A stretch of DNA of 64,000 bases from Noviherbaspirillum aerium (GCF_008929045.1 NZ_VFAH01000028.1:1-64000), one strand, 5' to 3'. Numbered from the stretch's first letter, positions 9,078 through 19,429 are shown. The notes: generated by a model not told the origin, from the sequence alone. Made by a program: numbers and translations.

Positions 9078-9108
9078 GCCCGGTGCCTGTAAGGCATCGG
9101 GCATTTTT
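9078..9108 (+). terminator. Rho-independent terminator after the Hsp20 pair
   Basis: GCCCGGTGCC, loop TGTAA, GGCATCGGGC, then ATTTTT. The ten-base stem has one G-T pair. It lies 100 bases after the second Hsp20 frame and on the plus strand only. Confidence 0.85.
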
Positions 9109-9177
9109 ATGTTCAATGTGGCAAGTCGAATTGACGCCGGATCATGGCTGCACGGTCGATGCCGTAGTGACGAAGCG

Positions 9178-9381
9178 TTAGAGCGGTGTAATGCTGGAAG
9201 CCTGCTTGCCTTTCGGGCCCGTCGTCGGCTCATAAGATACCTTCTGGCCTTCCTTCAGCGATTTGAAGCCGGACGAGTTGATTGCCGAAAAATGCGCAAA
9301 TAAATCCTCGCCGCCGTCATCGGGACTAATAAAACCGAAACCCTTGGAATCGTTGAACCACTTCACCGTACCAGTTGCCAT
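9178..9381 (-). CDS. Cold-shock domain protein, CspA family (second copy)
   Basis: A 67-residue single cold-shock domain, close to the copy at 2154: it shares [34 protein letters not shown] and the KEGQKVS segment, with changes mainly in the last third. Expected role: RNA chaperone binding single-stranded nucleic acid. The frame is open far upstream, but the family start MATGTVKWF fixes the ATG at 9381. It is transcribed against the Hsp20 remnants. Confidence 0.93.
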   Translation of the reverse strand: MATGTVKWFNDSKGFGFISPDDGGEDLFAHFSAINSSGFKSLKEGQKVSYEPTTGPKGKQASSITPL

Positions 9382-9851
9382 GTCCGTCTTTCGTATGCTT
9401 GTTGAGAAGTCCCGTGCGGAGGGCTGAGCTGCTCGGCCATCTGCGCCCAGTGTACGAGCGGCCGCTCCTGGCACCGCGAGACTTCGAGTAGTGTATCCGC
9501 ACTGAACAGATAGACAAGCAGTTCCGATGTCTGCGTCTCGAACAAGACATTGTTGAGCCCTGCTGTCAGCATTGTCTAGCCTTGGCTTGATTTCAGGTAG
9601 CGTGATCACTGATCGGACCTTGCAATTTCGGCAAGCGCCGTCAATGCATCCCCGCACAGCAGGTGCAATCGTCTACATGTGCGAAAGACGTATCGCCGGT
9701 CGACATTGGCGAATAACCGGCCGCGGTGTTCGGGCAATGCCGACTACTGTCGCTAAAATGCCGCGCAGCATGATAAAGGCGCGGGCGTGTCTTAAAAACA
9801 CGCTACCCTAATGGAAACAAAAAACGTCACCGTACAGACAGGGGGAGCAGA
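9382..9851. other. Intergenic stretch, no gene seen
   Basis: About 470 bases between the divergent cold-shock gene and the SHOCT gene. It must contain the cold-shock leader and promoter. No domain-bearing frame, terminator or repeat was recognised. Confidence 0.4.
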
Positions 9852-10079
9852 GTGAGTGCCATCGGATATATCACGGGAGCCTTTGCCATTGCGACTTTAT
9901 TGATCGCGGTTGCGCTCCGGGTGCGCAAGCACCGAACCAGAAGCGAGCACGACACTGCTCGCGGCTATCCCCATGGTGGCGAAATGGCCGACCTGAACAG
10001 GCTATTGCAGGAGGGGACCATCTCATCGGAAGAGTATGAGCTGCTCAAGCGGCGCATTCTGGCCGGGCAGGTCTATTAG
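9852..10079 (+). CDS. Small SHOCT-domain membrane protein
   Basis: A 75-residue protein starting with GTG, preceded by GGGGGAGCAGA. Residues about 4-22 (IGYITGAFAIATLLIAVAL) form one transmembrane helix followed by a basic stretch, giving a cytoplasmic C-terminus. Residues about 47-71, with LNRLLQEGTISSEEYELLK, match the SHOCT motif, a short helical C-terminal module thought to mediate oligomerisation. Biological role unknown. It stands alone between two intergenic stretches. Confidence 0.75.
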   Translation: MSAIGYITGAFAIATLLIAVALRVRKHRTRSEHDTARGYPHGGEMADLNRLLQEGTISSEEYELLKRRILAGQVY

Positions 10080-10564
10080 AGCGAGCCGATGGTGGGGATG
10101 AGCCGTGGGCAAACCAACAACCGTTAAGTCAAGCTTGAACACGTTCGATGGCGCTCAGACTAAAGGCGACGGGATTAATGAAGCAATGTCGAGGTTTACC
10201 ATTATCGGCAACATGAGTGCTGGTTACCGCGGGGGCTCCATACGCAGACCAGCAAATTAATGCTACTTTGCTTCATCATTCACCCCATGCACGTGGCAGC
10301 TGACCCTGCGCAGCAGAAAGATGCGGGAAGTGCCCTGCGGTTTGGCCCTTGGCATGACGTTGGCTTGCGTCTTATCAAACGGGAGATTCGTAGCGAGCTA
10401 ATGATGGTGTCCTTGTATTCGCAATTCGCAGGCATGCGTTGTGACGCAGAGGAGACCTGCGAATGCTATTGATGGCCTGCGTGGTCCGGTATATACCGCG
10501 GTTGCAACGGTTGCAATGGGTAGCTGACAGCACGTGAGGCCTTCATTAACTGGAGGAGCCTACG
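10080..10564. other. Intergenic stretch, no gene seen
   Basis: About 485 bases. One 70-codon frame has no protein-like features. The end of the stretch carries AACTGGAGGAG, the ribosome-binding site of the gene at 10565. Confidence 0.4.
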
Positions 10565-10951
10565 ATGGGCCTGTTTCACACATTCAAAGCTGGCGCCATG
10601 GTCAGCCTGCTGGTCGCCGGCTTGCCCGGGCTGGCGCAAAACGTCTCCGATCCCTTCATGACAGTTCCTTACCGGAACCCGTTGCCGCTTGAACAGTTGC
10701 TGGCCCTGGACGGTGCTGCTTTCGGTCAGGCCGTTGCCGCAAACAATGGCCGTGACTTCCGGTCAACCGTCACGCCGTTCGATCCGCCGGGTGCATCCAA
10801 TGCCATTGTTCCGCTGGGCTTCGCCGGCCTGAGAAACGAGTGTCTCGAAGAGAGCACTCCGCTGGCGTGCCGTCTGTATGTCACTGAATTGTTGAAAATC
10901 CATCGGACCAAGGAAGGGCGCGGCGCTGGCTCAGCCAACGCAAACCGCTAA
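10565..10951 (+). CDS. Secreted protein of unknown function
   Basis: A 128-residue protein with a strong ribosome-binding site (GGAGGAG). An N-terminal signal peptide is likely: basic start, hydrophobic core about residues 10-22 and a cleavage region near LAQN. The mature part has two cysteines late in the chain (CLEESTPLAC) and a proline-rich start. No family recognised. The stop lies nine bases before the secreted GH16 glucanase, so both are probably co-expressed in the periplasm or outside the cell. Confidence 0.6.
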   Translation: MGLFHTFKAGAMVSLLVAGLPGLAQNVSDPFMTVPYRNPLPLEQLLALDGAAFGQAVAANNGRDFRSTVTPFDPPGASNAIVPLGFAGLRNECLEESTPLACRLYVTELLKIHRTKEGRGAGSANANR

Positions 10952-10960
10952 GGAAATGCC

Positions 10961-11809
10961 ATGAAAACTTACCTGTTACCGTCGGCTGCGGGCTTGCTGG
11001 CCGCCGCCTCGCTGCTGGTGCAATCCACCGGGGCGCTGGCACAAACGACCTGCCCGGCACCTTCGTCCACACCATCGGCAACACTGCCGTACATAACATC
11101 CGGCGAGTCCCTGAGCAACTATACCCTTACGTTCAGCGACGAGTTCAATACGGGTTCCGGGCTGGATGCCAGCAAATGGAACAATGCCATCTGGTACGAG
11201 ACGCCAAAAGGGCCCGTCAATTACGACGTGAACAATAACCGCAACGGCAAGTTGCGGATCTGGCCGCAATCCCAGGGCGGCAAGTTCTATAACAGAACCA
11301 TCGATACCGATCGCAAGTTCTACCAGACGTATGGGTATTTTGAAATTTGCGCCAAACTGCCGAGAGGGATAGGGCCGTGGCCTGCATTCTGGCTGTTCAA
11401 TCACGACGGCGAAACGCGCCCCGAAATCGATATCATGGAAGCGTACCCTGGCTCCCAGAACAAAGGCTACTGGTCAAATAATAATAACGAGCCGATAGGA
11501 TATGGCGCGACGGTCTGGCTTGATACCAACCGGAATGTGAACTCGCAGTATTTCGGGCCATTCCCGCCTCTATCGCAGTCATTCAATGTGTACGCGGTCA
11601 AATGGGACAGCACAGGTTCCACCTTTTACTTCAACGGCGTTGCCCGGGGAAATAAAGTCGGCGCGGCCATGCCAAGCCGAATGTATATACTGCTGAGCCT
11701 CTGGTTTGGTGGAGAGAGCGGCAAGCCCTCGAACGGGAATACGCCGACTGGCACCGGAAACGCCTATGAAATTGATTATGTCCGTGTCTGGCGATTGAAC
11801 ACCCCGTAA
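10961..11809 (+). CDS. Secreted GH16 beta-glucanase (laminarinase-type)
   Basis: A 282-residue protein. A signal peptide ends at about residue 28 (ALAQ), and the jelly-roll catalytic domain covers about 50-280. The GH16 catalytic signature is EIDIME at residues 155-160 (nucleophile E155, acid/base E160, assisting D157). The E-x-D-x-x-E spacing is the beta-bulge form found in laminarinases and related enzymes rather than in lichenases. Expected activity is endo-cleavage of a beta-1,3- or mixed-linkage glucan or a related polysaccharide; the substrate cannot be read from sequence. AAGGAA precedes the ATG. A second GH16 gene of the other spacing class lies in the polysaccharide locus at 37289. 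Confidence 0.88.
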   Translation: MKTYLLPSAAGLLAAASLLVQSTGALAQTTCPAPSSTPSATLPYITSGESLSNYTLTFSDEFNTGSGLDASKWNNAIWYETPKGPVNYDVNNNRNGKLRIWPQSQGGKFYNRTIDTDRKFYQTYGYFEICAKLPRGIGPWPAFWLFNHDGETRPEIDIMEAYPGSQNKGYWSNNNNEPIGYGATVWLDTNRNVNSQYFGPFPPLSQSFNVYAVKWDSTGSTFYFNGVARGNKVGAAMPSRMYILLSLWFGGESGKPSNGNTPTGTGNAYEIDYVRVWRLNTP

Positions 11810-12442
11810 TAGCTATCCATGCAATGCGCATGGCATGCCGGCATGCTGGCGTCTTCATGAAATAAAGACAAAGACTCCCGGCAGATGGAAAGCCTCAACC
11901 TCATCTGTTCAAAAGCCTATCCAACATCCGGACTTTAGGAATTTTGAAAATCACGCGGCCGAATTTGAATTAATCTCAGCTTGCGAATTTCAGGGATGCG
12001 CGTGCAAGGAGAGCCGCCAGTAATCAAAAGGAAGCCGACATCGCATGACGGTACCAAGGTGGGCAGGCAATACCGATCCCATGCCATTCATTGCATCAGT
12101 GCTTATGCTGCGCCGAAAAATCCGCTCGACATTTTGTCCATCCTTCCTCGGGCAGTCCCGCGGATTTTCTGGATCGCGGCGCGGATTAACAACATCCGTA
12201 GGTCAAGGGAGCACCAATCATTCTCATTTTGACGATGGAGCATTGAACCCGGACAGCAAAACTGCGAAGATATAGTTTCTCAAAGGAAACATGATTTTGC
12301 ATCGCGCATTCAGCTTTCAAACAGGCTCTTTGGGACTGCTGGATTTTTCCACTAGCGAGGCATGTGGATCGGGGAGGGCATCCATGGTGGGTCCGGCGAT
12401 GCCACAGAGACTGTTCAAAATACTTGGGGTTGGATTTGCAAG
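11810..12442. other. Intergenic stretch, no gene seen
   Basis: About 630 bases of mixed composition with only short frames lacking signatures. No terminator with a T-run and no element matching the dispersed palindromes was found. Confidence 0.35.
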
Positions 12443-12652
12443 ATGTTGGAAAAAACCTTACTTAAACCCGGACAGGAGCTGGAGCATGGACAGTTCGGAA
12501 CCGTCCGATACACCAAGGACTGCGTGCTGCTGGAACAGTTGAACGGAAAACCGTCAACGATCTATGTGGAGCACGAACGCGAAGTCATCGAAGTGTCAAT
12601 GTCCCTGGTCCGCATTGCACCGCGCAGGGGAAAACGACGCTCCGGTTCATAG
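12443..12652 (+). CDS. Small protein of unknown function
   Basis: A 69-residue frame beginning MLEKTLLKPGQELEHGQFGT. It reads like a compact beta-rich domain (alternating hydrophobics through VRYTKDCVLLEQL and STIYVEHEREVIEVSMSLV) with a very basic tail. No family recognised. A longer frame from 12362 is possible, but its extra residues are low in protein character and the ATG at 12443 gives the better domain boundary. Confidence 0.45.
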   Translation: MLEKTLLKPGQELEHGQFGTVRYTKDCVLLEQLNGKPSTIYVEHEREVIEVSMSLVRIAPRRGKRRSGS

Positions 12653-13162
12653 TTAATAATATGAAGGAATGGGAATAGACAGCGACGTCTGCCGGGGTTG
12701 CGCATGTTCACGGCCGCTGCCAACGGTACCTCGCATTTCGCCGTTTGCGTTTCAGGCAGCCGCCTGAAGGTATTTTCTCGCGCGCTTGTCGCATTCCTGC
12801 GTGAGCCCGTTCCGGATACCACCCCAGGCGCTGGCCTGACGGGTGAAGATGCCATGCTGAACGCATAACCTGGTTTGAAGCTTGCGTTCGTCCCGTAGAT
12901 ATTGATGGTCTCATTGGTCGGCTACAGCGGATTTCATCGGCGTGATGGAAAAATGCCGATCGCGCGGGAAGCCTCGCACGCATCGCGCACAAGTGCGCTA
13001 AGGGGAACAGGAGGGCGCCTTTTCGCATCTCCGAGGCAGGGCGTTGATGGGATACGGAAATGGTGAACGTAAAATCCTGTGGCTTGTCTTTAAAGGAAGT
13101 TTGCGATCCCGATTCATCCCTTCACAACGCCTTCAATACGCCCAGACCAGGAGCGATTAATC
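12653..13162. other. Intergenic stretch, no gene seen
   Basis: About 510 bases. Frames on both strands lack recognisable domains. The 3' end, with CAGGAG before the ATG, is the leader of the dehydrogenase gene at 13163. Confidence 0.35.
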
Positions 13163-14479
13163 ATGCGCACAGTCCGTTATCCCGTCATGTTTTCCGGAAT
13201 TCTGTTACTGAATGCTTGCGCGGAAACGGCAAAATTGCCAGTGGAGGCGGGGATCGGAACCCGGCCGGAGCTGCCAGCACCGGTAAAAGGCCTGATGCCG
13301 ACGGTGAACATCGCGCCGGCACAGGGCTGGCCGGACGGCGTGACGCCGACGGCTAGTCCTGGCCTGGCCGTCAAGGCATTTGCCAGTGGTCTTGATCATC
13401 CGCGCTGGCTGTACACGCTTCCCAATGGCGACGTGCTGGTCGCCGAATCCAATCGGCCCGCCGATGCCGAAGGCGCACGCTCCGGCCTCGCCGGATGGAT
13501 CATGAAGAAAGTGATGAAGCGCGCCGGCGCCGGCGTGCCGAGTGCCAATCGCATTACGCTGCTGCGCGATGCGGATGGGGACGGCGTCCCGGAAGTGCGC
13601 ACGACATTCCTCGAGGGACTGAACTCGCCTTTCGGCATGGCGCTGGTCGGCGATACGCTGTATGTGGCCAATACCGATGCCCTGGTGCGCTTTCCCTACC
13701 AGCCTGGCGCAACCCAAATCAGGGAAGCGGGCGTCAAGGTAGTGGATCTGCCTGCCGGACGGGTCAATCATCACTGGACCAAGAACGTCATCGCCAGCCA
13801 GGATGGCTCGCGCCTGTACGTTACCGTCGGCTCGAACAGCAACGTGGGCGAGCTGGGCATGGACAACGAAGTCAATCGGGCTGCGATTCTCGAGGTCGAT
13901 CCGGCAAAAGGCACGTCGCGCCTGTTCGCTTCGGGACTGCGCAATCCCAATGGCCTGGCATGGCATCCGCAAACGGGAGCGCTCTGGACCACGGTGAACG
14001 AGCGCGATGAAATCGGCAGCGATCTGGTGCCCGACTACATGACAACAGTCAGGGACGGCGGTTTCTACGGCTGGCCTTACAGCTATTTCGGACAGAACGT
14101 GGACGAAAGGATGAAGCCGCCGAGGCCGGACCTGGTGGCGTCGGCGATCATGCCCGACTATGCCCTGGGCGCGCATACCGCCTCGTTTGGCATACTTTTC
14201 CATGACGGCAAGCGCCTGCCGCCGCAATACGCGGGCGGGGCATTCGTCGCCCAGCATGGCTCATGGAACCGCCGCCCCCACAGCGGCTACAAGGTGATCT
14301 TCGTGCCGTTCAAGGATGGCAAGCCGGCCGGACCCGCCACGGACGTGCTGACCGGATTTCTTTCGGAGGACGGCAAGGCATCGGGACGCCCGATCGGCAT
14401 CGCCGCTGACCGTTTGGGAGCATTGCTGGTATCCGATGATGTGGGCAACGTCGTCTGGCGCGTGACCGCCGCTCCCTGA
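13163..14479 (+). CDS. Sorbosone/glucose dehydrogenase-like beta-propeller lipoprotein
   Basis: A 438-residue protein of the soluble aldose/L-sorbosone dehydrogenase family. The N-terminus has a lipoprotein signal peptide with lipobox LLNAC at about residue 20, so the enzyme is predicted to be anchored facing the periplasm. Six-bladed propeller signatures include [58 protein letters not shown] and [11 protein letters not shown], typical of PQQ-dependent family members. It probably oxidises a sugar or aldehyde and passes electrons to the respiratory chain; the substrate is unknown. CAGGAG supports the ATG. Monocistronic, convergent with the LysR gene. Confidence 0.85.
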   Translation: MRTVRYPVMFSGILLLNACAETAKLPVEAGIGTRPELPAPVKGLMPTVNIAPAQGWPDGVTPTASPGLAVKAFASGLDHPRWLYTLPNGDVLVAESNRPADAEGARSGLAGWIMKKVMKRAGAGVPSANRITLLRDADGDGVPEVRTTFLEGLNSPFGMALVGDTLYVANTDALVRFPYQPGATQIREAGVKVVDLPAGRVNHHWTKNVIASQDGSRLYVTVGSNSNVGELGMDNEVNRAAILEVDPAKGTSRLFASGLRNPNGLAWHPQTGALWTTVNERDEIGSDLVPDYMTTVRDGGFYGWPYSYFGQNVDERMKPPRPDLVASAIMPDYALGAHTASFGILFHDGKRLPPQYAGGAFVAQHGSWNRRPHSGYKVIFVPFKDGKPAGPATDVLTGFLSEDGKASGRPIGIAADRLGALLVSDDVGNVVWRVTAAP

Positions 14480-14506
14480 GGAGCGGCAACGCGCCGTCAC
14501 GCCGTC

Positions 14507-15463
14507 TCAGGCAAGCGGAGCCTGCGCCTCCGCATCCTTCCTTGCGGTGTCATCCGCTTCCGGAATGGCTGCAACCAGCGCGTCCAGAAAGGCTTGCACC
14601 GCCCGCGGAAGAATGCGGCCGGCGAGCGTCTGCACTTCAAGCTGGAACGGCGCGAGGTCGCGGCTGCGGATCGGAATCGCCTTGATGCGTCCTTCCTTGA
14701 GCAGGTGACGTACCGGCAATTCGGCGGAGAAAGCAATGCCGCCTTCGGCCAGCACGAAATTGATCATGGCTTCCAGCGAATCGCTGGTCAGCACCGGATC
14801 GATCACCAGGTTCTTGCGGGCACAGCAGATATCGATCAGCTGGCGCATCGCGATTTTCTTTGCCGGCAGTGCCAGCGGATAGGCGGCAAGATCGGCAAGC
14901 GTCACCTGAGGCGAGGCCGCCAGCGGATGCGACGTCAGCATGATGGCGAAGATCGGCGCGGGTTCCGCATGCTGCACCTTGATGCCGCGGGTGGCGCTCA
15001 GCGTGAAGGAGATGCCGATATCGGCCTCCCCTTCAAGAACGCGGTTGGCGACATCCGAGAAGGAGCCGACCGACATTTGGAAATGAATGCCGGCATGCTG
15101 CTTGCGGAAGCGCTGGATCAGGTTCGGCAGGAAATGGATGGAAAAGCCGGTCGTGCAGGCCAGCCTGACTTCCCCGCGCCGCAAACCCTTGAGCGCCGAT
15201 AATTCATTGCCGATGCGGTCGGTTTCGAGCTGCATCCTCAGCGCATAGGAAGCCAGCAGTTCGCCGGCCGCGTTGGGCACGGTGCCGCGCGCGCGGCGGT
15301 CGAACAGCGGCGTCCCGAGCTCTCCTTCGAGACGCGCAATCTGCCGGCTCACGGCGGAAGAGGCGACATTGAGCTTGTCCGCCGCCTTGGTGATGGATCC
15401 GCTGCGGACGACTTCAAGGAAGTACCGCACTGCGGTTTCTTGCAGGACTCGTGTGTTCGCCAT
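14507..15463 (-). CDS. LysR-family transcriptional regulator
   Basis: A 318-residue protein of normal LysR length. The N-terminal winged helix-turn-helix is clear: YFLEVVRSGSITKAADKLNV, SSAVSRQIARLEGELGTPLF, DRRARG. A periplasmic-binding-protein-like effector domain follows from about residue 90. The ATG at 15463 places the HTH at the usual distance from the N-terminus; the frame also extends 12 codons further. It is divergent from the TctC receptor gene, 147 bases apart, the classic LysR arrangement, so it probably controls uptake and use of that receptor's ligand and perhaps the D-amino-acid genes beyond it. Confidence 0.92.
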   Translation of the reverse strand: MANTRVLQETAVRYFLEVVRSGSITKAADKLNVASSAVSRQIARLEGELGTPLFDRRARGTVPNAAGELLASYALRMQLETDRIGNELSALKGLRRGEVRLACTTGFSIHFLPNLIQRFRKQHAGIHFQMSVGSFSDVANRVLEGEADIGISFTLSATRGIKVQHAEPAPIFAIMLTSHPLAASPQVTLADLAAYPLALPAKKIAMRQLIDICCARKNLVIDPVLTSDSLEAMINFVLAEGGIAFSAELPVRHLLKEGRIKAIPIRSRDLAPFQLEVQTLAGRILPRAVQAFLDALVAAIPEADDTARKDAEAQAPLA

Positions 15464-15610
15464 GGGTGCATTGTGCCTCAAGCCATGCCGAAACGGCAAT
15501 CGAACTTTCTAAACTATATGCTGGTGGCAAGCGCCGCCGAGGCCTATGATTTCTTCAGATTCGATCGGAAACGGTCGCGGCACCCAAGTTCATCTTGCAA
15601 GGAGCATCAA

Positions 15611-16594
15611 ATGAAGATTTCGCTTACCCGACTCGGCGGCAGCATCGCTGCGGCATGCATCGCGACGTTTCCCATTGCCTTCGCCCAGGCGCAGGACTAT
15701 CCATCCAAGCCGATCACTCTGGTGGTGCCGTTCCCGCCGGGCGGCGCCACCGACATGATTGCCCGCCAGGTGGGCAAGACCCTGGGCGACCGCCTCGGAC
15801 AGACGGTGATCGTGGAAAACAAGGCCGGCGCCGGCACCATCATCGGTGCGGGTGCCGTGGCGCGCGCCAATCCGGACGGCTACACCCTGCTGATCAGTTC
15901 CGGCACCACTTTCACGGTCAATCCGGCCATCTACGCGAAGCTGCCTTACGATCCGGTGAAGAACTTCGAGCCGATCGGCATCATCGGCCGCAGTCCGATG
16001 GTACTGCTGGCTCATCCCTCGGTGCCGATCAACAGCTTCAAGGAACTGGTGGCGGCGGCCAAGGCCGCGCCCGGCAAGTATTCCTATGGTTCTTATGGCA
16101 ACGGCACGACCGCCCATTTCGCCGGTGAAATGATGCAGCATGCCGGCGGCTTTGAAATGAAGCATCTGCCCTACAAGGGCAGCGCCCCGGCAATGAATGA
16201 CTTGATCGGCGGACACATTCCCTTTACCGTCGATACGCTGGCGGCCGCGCTGCCGCAAATGAAATCCGGGAAAGTGAAGGCCATCGCGGTCACCACGGCC
16301 AAGCGCTCGTCCATGGCGCCCCAGGTGCCCAGCGTCGCCGAAAACGGCTATGCCGACATTGATGCCGATACCTGGCTCGCCGTTCTCGGGCCGCGCGGCA
16401 TGCCCGGGCCGGTCAAGGCGCGCCTGGAGAAGGCGCTGGCAGACACGCTGGCCGACCAGGAAACCCGCGGCAAGCTGGTGGCATCGGGATTCGAGCCGAC
16501 CTATGGCAAATCCGATGAGCTCGCCAAACTGATTGCCGACGAATTGCCGCGCATGAAGGAAATTGCGCAGCGCGCCAATATCAAGCTTGATTGA
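15611..16594 (+). CDS. Bug/TctC-family periplasmic solute-binding protein
   Basis: A 327-residue protein. A signal peptide ends at about residue 27 (FAQAQDYPSKP), then the Bug fold: ITLVVPFPPGGATDMIAR, the IVENKAGAGTIIGA stretch, DGYTLL, and the ligand-loop FEPIGIIGRSPMVL. These receptors bind carboxylates and amino-acid-like ligands for tripartite tricarboxylate transporters; Burkholderiales carry many orphan copies, and no membrane subunits are present here. GGAGCATCAA precedes the ATG. Divergent from LysR and upstream of D-serine dehydratase, so the ligand may be a hydroxy-amino acid or a related carboxylate. Confidence 0.93.
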   Translation: MKISLTRLGGSIAAACIATFPIAFAQAQDYPSKPITLVVPFPPGGATDMIARQVGKTLGDRLGQTVIVENKAGAGTIIGAGAVARANPDGYTLLISSGTTFTVNPAIYAKLPYDPVKNFEPIGIIGRSPMVLLAHPSVPINSFKELVAAAKAAPGKYSYGSYGNGTTAHFAGEMMQHAGGFEMKHLPYKGSAPAMNDLIGGHIPFTVDTLAAALPQMKSGKVKAIAVTTAKRSSMAPQVPSVAENGYADIDADTWLAVLGPRGMPGPVKARLEKALADTLADQETRGKLVASGFEPTYGKSDELAKLIADELPRMKEIAQRANIKLD

Positions 16595-16966
16595 GAAGGT
16601 GGACTTGCGCATCGCAATCCGCAATCCGCAGCCAGGATGATTTCTGGGTGGGATGCCTGTTCATTACCCCTCAGCGCCGCGGCACTCCGGCTGTCGCGGG
16701 AGTTGGGTCCGGCGGGGGCCGCTCAAATGGGGCCGGCCTAATTCATTCCGTGCTTGGGATTATTCTGGCAGGAATCGGTATGCTGGCGGTGTTGCAGCCG
16801 CTGTTCCATCATGGTGCTCCGGTATCGCCGATGCGCTTTAAAGCGGTGCCGCCGGTTCCTGCCGGCGTGCTGCTGTTGGCGATATTGCTGCGCGGCGCGG
16901 GGCTGGCGGCGGTTGCGGCGATGGCCCGTATGAAAGAAACAAGGACAACAAAGACAATCGATTCTT
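16595..16966. other. Spacer between receptor and D-serine dehydratase genes
   Basis: About 370 bases. One frame here is hydrophobic over about 45 residues and could be a membrane-protein scrap, but it has no start of its own and runs on into the dehydratase gene in another frame, so I do not call it. No terminator was seen. Confidence 0.35.
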
Positions 16967-18268
16967 ATGGACGCTTCCACCGAATTCTCCAAGCTTGCCG
17001 CAGGCCACCCTGTCCTCTGGCTCAATCCATCGCTGGCGCAACAAGCCGGACCGTCCGATCTCACCAGCGACGACATGCTGGCCGCGCAATCCCGGCTGCA
17101 GCGCTTTGCGCCGCTGCTGACGCGGCTGTTTCCGGAGCTGCAGGCTTCGGGCGGCAGCATTGAATCGCCGCTGGTCGAGACGCCCCGCCTGCAACGGGCG
17201 CTGGGCATCGGACCGGAGCGCGGCCGGCTTTGGATCAAGGCCGACCATTCGCTGCCGATCGCGGGATCGATCAAGGCGCGCGGCGGTTTCCATGAAGTGC
17301 TGGAATTCGCCGAGAAGCTGGCAAGCGAGCACGGTTTGCTGAAGGCGGGCGGCAGCTATGCGCAGCTGGCCGAGGCTCCGGCCAGGGAGCTGTTCGGCCG
17401 CTATGAAGTGGCAGTGGGATCGACTGGAAACCTTGGCCTCAGCATCGGCGTGATGGCATCGGCGCTCGGCTTCCGGGCCACCGTGCATATGTCGTCCGAC
17501 GCCAAGGAATGGAAGAAGGAACGTCTGCGCAATCGCGGGGTGCGGGTCGTCGAGCATGCCGGCGACTATGAACAGGCGGTGGCCGCCGGGCGCCGCCAGG
17601 CCGAGCAGGATACCTACATCTATTTTGTCGACGACGAGCGATCGCTGTCGCTGCTGCTCGGATACAGCGCTGCCGCGCCGCGACTGCAGGAACAGCTTGC
17701 CGCCGCGAACATCGCCGTCGATGCGAAGCATCCTCTGTTCGTCTATCTGCCGTGCGGGGTCGGCGGCGCGCCTGGAGGCATCGCATTCGGCCTGAAGCAG
17801 CTGTTCGGGCCGCATGTGCATTGCTTTTTCGCCGAGCCGACACAGTCGCCATGCTTCATGCTGCACATGATGGATGGCCCGGGCGCGGCACGCTCGGTTT
17901 ACGACATCGGTCTTAGCAACCGCACCGAGGCAGATGGACTTGCCGTGCCGCGTGCTTCGGAACTGTCGGCGGCGCTGATGGAGCCCTTGCTGTCGGGCGT
18001 CTATACGGTGGAGGATGCAGAATTGTTCCGTCATCTTTATCTTGCGCAGCGCGAGGAAGACATCCGCATCGAGCCCTCGGCGGCAGCCGGTCTGTCCGGA
18101 CCGGGCATGCTTTGCAATGACCAACAAGGGCAGGCCTACCTTGCACGACATGGACTGCTGGATCTGATGCCCCAGGCAACCCATATCGCCTGGACCACCG
18201 GCGGACTGTTTGTGCCGGAAGAGGAATACCGCCGCTTTCATGAACGCGGCGCGTCGCTTGCGGCATGA
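16967..18268 (+). CDS. dsdA: D-serine dehydratase (D-serine ammonia-lyase)
   Basis: A 433-residue PLP fold-type II enzyme of DsdA length and layout. The cofactor lysine is K103 in [13 protein letters not shown], the phosphate-binding glycine loop is [11 protein letters not shown], and the conserved [16 protein letters not shown] stretch lies near 260. It converts D-serine to pyruvate and ammonia through 2-aminoacrylate, and often accepts D-threonine. Downstream, after 36 bases, is a D-threonine-aldolase-type gene, making a D-hydroxyamino-acid pair. The RidA gene convergent with this operon would deal with the reactive 2-aminoacrylate. Confidence 0.92.
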   Translation: MDASTEFSKLAAGHPVLWLNPSLAQQAGPSDLTSDDMLAAQSRLQRFAPLLTRLFPELQASGGSIESPLVETPRLQRALGIGPERGRLWIKADHSLPIAGSIKARGGFHEVLEFAEKLASEHGLLKAGGSYAQLAEAPARELFGRYEVAVGSTGNLGLSIGVMASALGFRATVHMSSDAKEWKKERLRNRGVRVVEHAGDYEQAVAAGRRQAEQDTYIYFVDDERSLSLLLGYSAAAPRLQEQLAAANIAVDAKHPLFVYLPCGVGGAPGGIAFGLKQLFGPHVHCFFAEPTQSPCFMLHMMDGPGAARSVYDIGLSNRTEADGLAVPRASELSAALMEPLLSGVYTVEDAELFRHLYLAQREEDIRIEPSAAAGLSGPGMLCNDQQGQAYLARHGLLDLMPQATHIAWTTGGLFVPEEEYRRFHERGASLAA

Positions 18269-18304
18269 GCGTTTCGCCATGTAAAAGAACAAAAGGAGCA
18301 CTCC

Positions 18305-19429
18305 ATGGAATTTCTCCCGCTGCCACCCGCCGCCACGCCAGGACAGGCCCTCGAACAGATCGATACGCCGGCCCTGCTGCTTGACCTCGATGCCTTCGAG
18401 CGCAACCTCGACTTCATGCAGGACAACGTGCGTCGTGCCGGCCTGCAGCTGCGTCCGCATGCCAAGGCGCACAAGTGCCCGCAGATTGCCCTGGCACAGT
18501 TGGCGCGGGGCGCGGCCGGCATCTGCTGCCAGAAGATCAGCGAGGCAGTTCCCTTCATGCAGGCCGGTGTCCGCAATATCCATATCAGCAATGAAGTCGG
18601 CAGTCCGCAAAAGGCGAGGCTGCTTGCCGGGCTTGCGCTGCATGCTGACATCAGCGTGTGCGTGGATGATGCGACCCAGGTGGAATGGCTTGAGGAAGCC
18701 TTGCGGCAAGCGGATGCAAGCCTGGTAGTACTGGTGGAAGCCGACATCGGCCAGGGTCGTTGCGGGGTGCCCGACGCCGCCTCCTGCCTGCGGTTGATCG
18801 ATATGATCGCGAGACAGAGCCGCATGCGCTTCGGCGGCCTGCAGGCTTATCACGGCGGCGTGCAGCATCTGCGCGGGCATGGCGAGCGACGTGACGCGGT
18901 GCTGCGTGCGAACGAACGCACATCCGGATTCCTGCGCGCGATGGACGTTGCCGGTATTCGCTGTCCGGTCGTGACAGGCGGTGGCACCGGCAGTGTCGAA
19001 TTCGATCTGGAAAGCGGCGTCTATACCGAGCTCCAGCCCGGCTCCTATGTTTTCATGGATGGCGATTACGGCCGCAATGAGTGGACAGGCGGGCTGCGCT
19101 TCGAGCAGAGCCTGTTCGTGGCCAGCGCCGTGATGAGCCGCATTCGAGAGGGGAGGGTGGTGCTTGATGCGGGACTGAAGTCGCTAGCAGTGGATTCCGG
19201 TTTGCCGCATGTCCACGGCAGGAAGGAGCTGGAATATATTTCCGCGAATGACGAGCACGGCATCGTGACGGTAAGCGATGATGAACGGCAGCCCGAACTG
19301 GGCGAGCTGGTGCTGCTGGTGCCGGGGCATTGCGATCCGACACTGAATCTGCATGAAGAACTGATCGGCTTCCGCGGCCGCACCGTCGAATGCGTGTGGC
19401 CGGTGGCCGCGCGCGGGCTAAGCCGCTGA
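18305..19429 (+). CDS. D-threonine aldolase / DSD1-type PLP enzyme
   Basis: A 374-residue PLP enzyme with an alanine-racemase-like barrel. The start IDTPALLLDLDAFERNL leads to the cofactor lysine K54 in RPHAKAHK, then ICCQKISEAVPFMQAG and the ISNEV stretch. The C-terminal PGHCDPT motif carries H342 and D344, the metal-ligand pair of D-threonine aldolases and eukaryotic-type D-serine dehydratases. The likely reaction is metal-dependent cleavage of a D-3-hydroxyamino acid (D-threonine to glycine plus acetaldehyde, or D-3-hydroxyaspartate to glycine plus glyoxylate). A strong AAAAGGAG lies seven bases before the ATG. It forms an operon with dsdA. Confidence 0.85.
   Translation: MEFLPLPPAATPGQALEQIDTPALLLDLDAFERNLDFMQDNVRRAGLQLRPHAKAHKCPQIALAQLARGAAGICCQKISEAVPFMQAGVRNIHISNEVGSPQKARLLAGLALHADISVCVDDATQVEWLEEALRQADASLVVLVEADIGQGRCGVPDAASCLRLIDMIARQSRMRFGGLQAYHGGVQHLRGHGERRDAVLRANERTSGFLRAMDVAGIRCPVVTGGGTGSVEFDLESGVYTELQPGSYVFMDGDYGRNEWTGGLRFEQSLFVASAVMSRIREGRVVLDAGLKSLAVDSGLPHVHGRKELEYISANDEHGIVTVSDDERQPELGELVLLVPGHCDPTLNLHEELIGFRGRTVECVWPVAARGLSR

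Noticed and set aside
8276-10079. A genomic island bounded by tRNA-Glu
   Set aside because: No integrase gene and no second copy of the tRNA 3' end could be found in the window; only the truncated Hsp20 junction remains as a hint.
16740-16966. Hydrophobic frame between the TctC and dsdA genes
   Set aside because: It has no start codon with a ribosome-binding site and continues out of frame into dsdA; may be chance hydrophobicity.
16838-18880. A 680-codon frame on the minus strand opposite D-serine dehydratase and the aldolase
   Set aside because: It is the antisense shadow of two strongly supported PLP enzymes; long antisense frames are common in GC-rich coding DNA and its translation has no domain.
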